Origin: Chloroflexota bacterium
GTDB taxonomy: Bacteria > Chloroflexota > Anaerolineae > DTPP01
NCBI GenBank assembly: GCA_012514615.1
Contig: JAAYZY010000562.1
Span: forward strand, 1 to 5,902
Reading direction: 5' to 3'
Length of the DNA: 5,902 nucleotides
Part shown: one piece after another, positions 5,704 through 5,902 of the stretch
Numbering within the stretch: position 1 is the first letter of the stretch
How the letters are laid out: every line of letters begins with the position of its first letter
Made by a program: the position numbers and the translations under genes
The notes under the pieces: model-generated
Databases searched by the model: none
What the model was told of the DNA's origin: nothing
What the model saw: only the letters and a program-made list of their open reading frames with translations

Positions 5704-5902
5704 ATGCCGGATCCGCAAGTGCGCAAACGAACGCTGTGGGCCATGGTGGCTTACGCCTTCTTCCGCTGGGAGAGCGCTGTGACCATCGCCGGCACCATCC
5801 TGTTCTTCTTCCTCTACCCGCGGCCGTTCCCCTGGTGGCAACCTTGGTACTGGTTGGCCCTGGGCGCCTTGGCCGAGGCCGCCTTGGTGCTCTCCAGCGT
5901 CA
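5704..5902 (+). CDS. Membrane protein of unknown function, N-terminal 66 codons only
   Basis: An ATG at 5704 opens a frame with no stop to the window end; the gene is cut off by the window, not broken. GGGAGG (5693-5698) lies five bases upstream, which supports the start. The visible part has a polar basic N-terminus (MPDPQVRKR) and an amphipathic stretch LWAMVAYAFFRWESA. Two hydrophobic segments follow: TIAGTILFFFLYP (about 27-39) and WYWLALGALAEAALVLSSV (about 48-66). They are separated by the aromatic and proline-rich turn RPFPWWQPW. This looks like a helical hairpin in the membrane, with tryptophans at the interface. I do not recognise a family. Its place directly after the SBP-VWA gene on the same strand suggests it belongs to the same module, perhaps as a membrane partner. 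Confidence 0.7.
   Translation, partial: MPDPQVRKRTLWAMVAYAFFRWESAVTIAGTILFFFLYPRPFPWWQPWYWLALGALAEAALVLSSV

Noticed and set aside
1..5902. CRISPR array, tRNA/rRNA gene, insertion sequence or phage element
   Set aside because: I saw no regularly spaced long repeats, no tRNA-like cloverleaf, no rRNA signature, no transposase or integrase motifs and no terminal inverted repeats on either strand.

Overview
The window is GC-rich (roughly two thirds G+C by eye, with strong G/C preference at third codon positions). It carries six genes, all on the + strand, packed as in a bacterial stress or envelope-function locus. The combination of a standalone P-loop ATPase fused to an OmpR/PhoB-type DNA-binding domain, a PspA/IM30 protein and a solute-binding/VWA fusion, together with TACAAT-type -10 boxes, suggests a Chloroflexota-like (Anaerolineae or related) genome. 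That placement is an impression from gene content and style. No rRNA or other marker is present, so it is held loosely.

Layout: (1) Positions 28-56 hold a sigma70-like promoter driving a 444-aa ATPase/winged-helix regulator (GTG start at 92, stop at 1426). (2) The gap 1427-1539 contains three half-site-like direct repeats exactly 11 bp apart (1448-1476) and a second TACAAT -10 box (1497-1502). These precede a 68-aa glycine-zipper membrane protein (1540-1746) and a 225-aa PspA/IM30-like protein (1807-2484). (3) A 159-bp gap holds a strong GC-rich stem-loop without a T-tract. (4) Two membrane-anchored periplasmic-binding-protein-like genes follow: a 414-aa solute-binding protein (2644-3888) and, 10 bp later, a 559-aa solute-binding protein with a C-terminal VWA domain and intact MIDAS (3899-5578). 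(5) After a 125-bp gap, the first 66 codons of a tryptophan-rich membrane protein run off the window (5704-5902).

How they may work together (inference): the ATPase/winged-helix protein looks like a one-component switch whose likely target is the repeat-bearing promoter immediately downstream. That promoter would produce a small membrane protein and a PspA-type membrane-remodelling protein. The two anchored extracytoplasmic binding proteins, one able to engage partners through a metal-dependent VWA domain, would sense or organise something outside the membrane. No ABC permease or ATPase subunit is visible, so the binding proteins are more likely sensory or scaffold parts than transport parts. 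The locus is a candidate envelope-stress module, related in parts to the known PspA and VWA stress families but with an arrangement I do not recognise as a named system. The AT-poor sequence also produces long open frames on the minus strand; these are shadows of the + strand genes.
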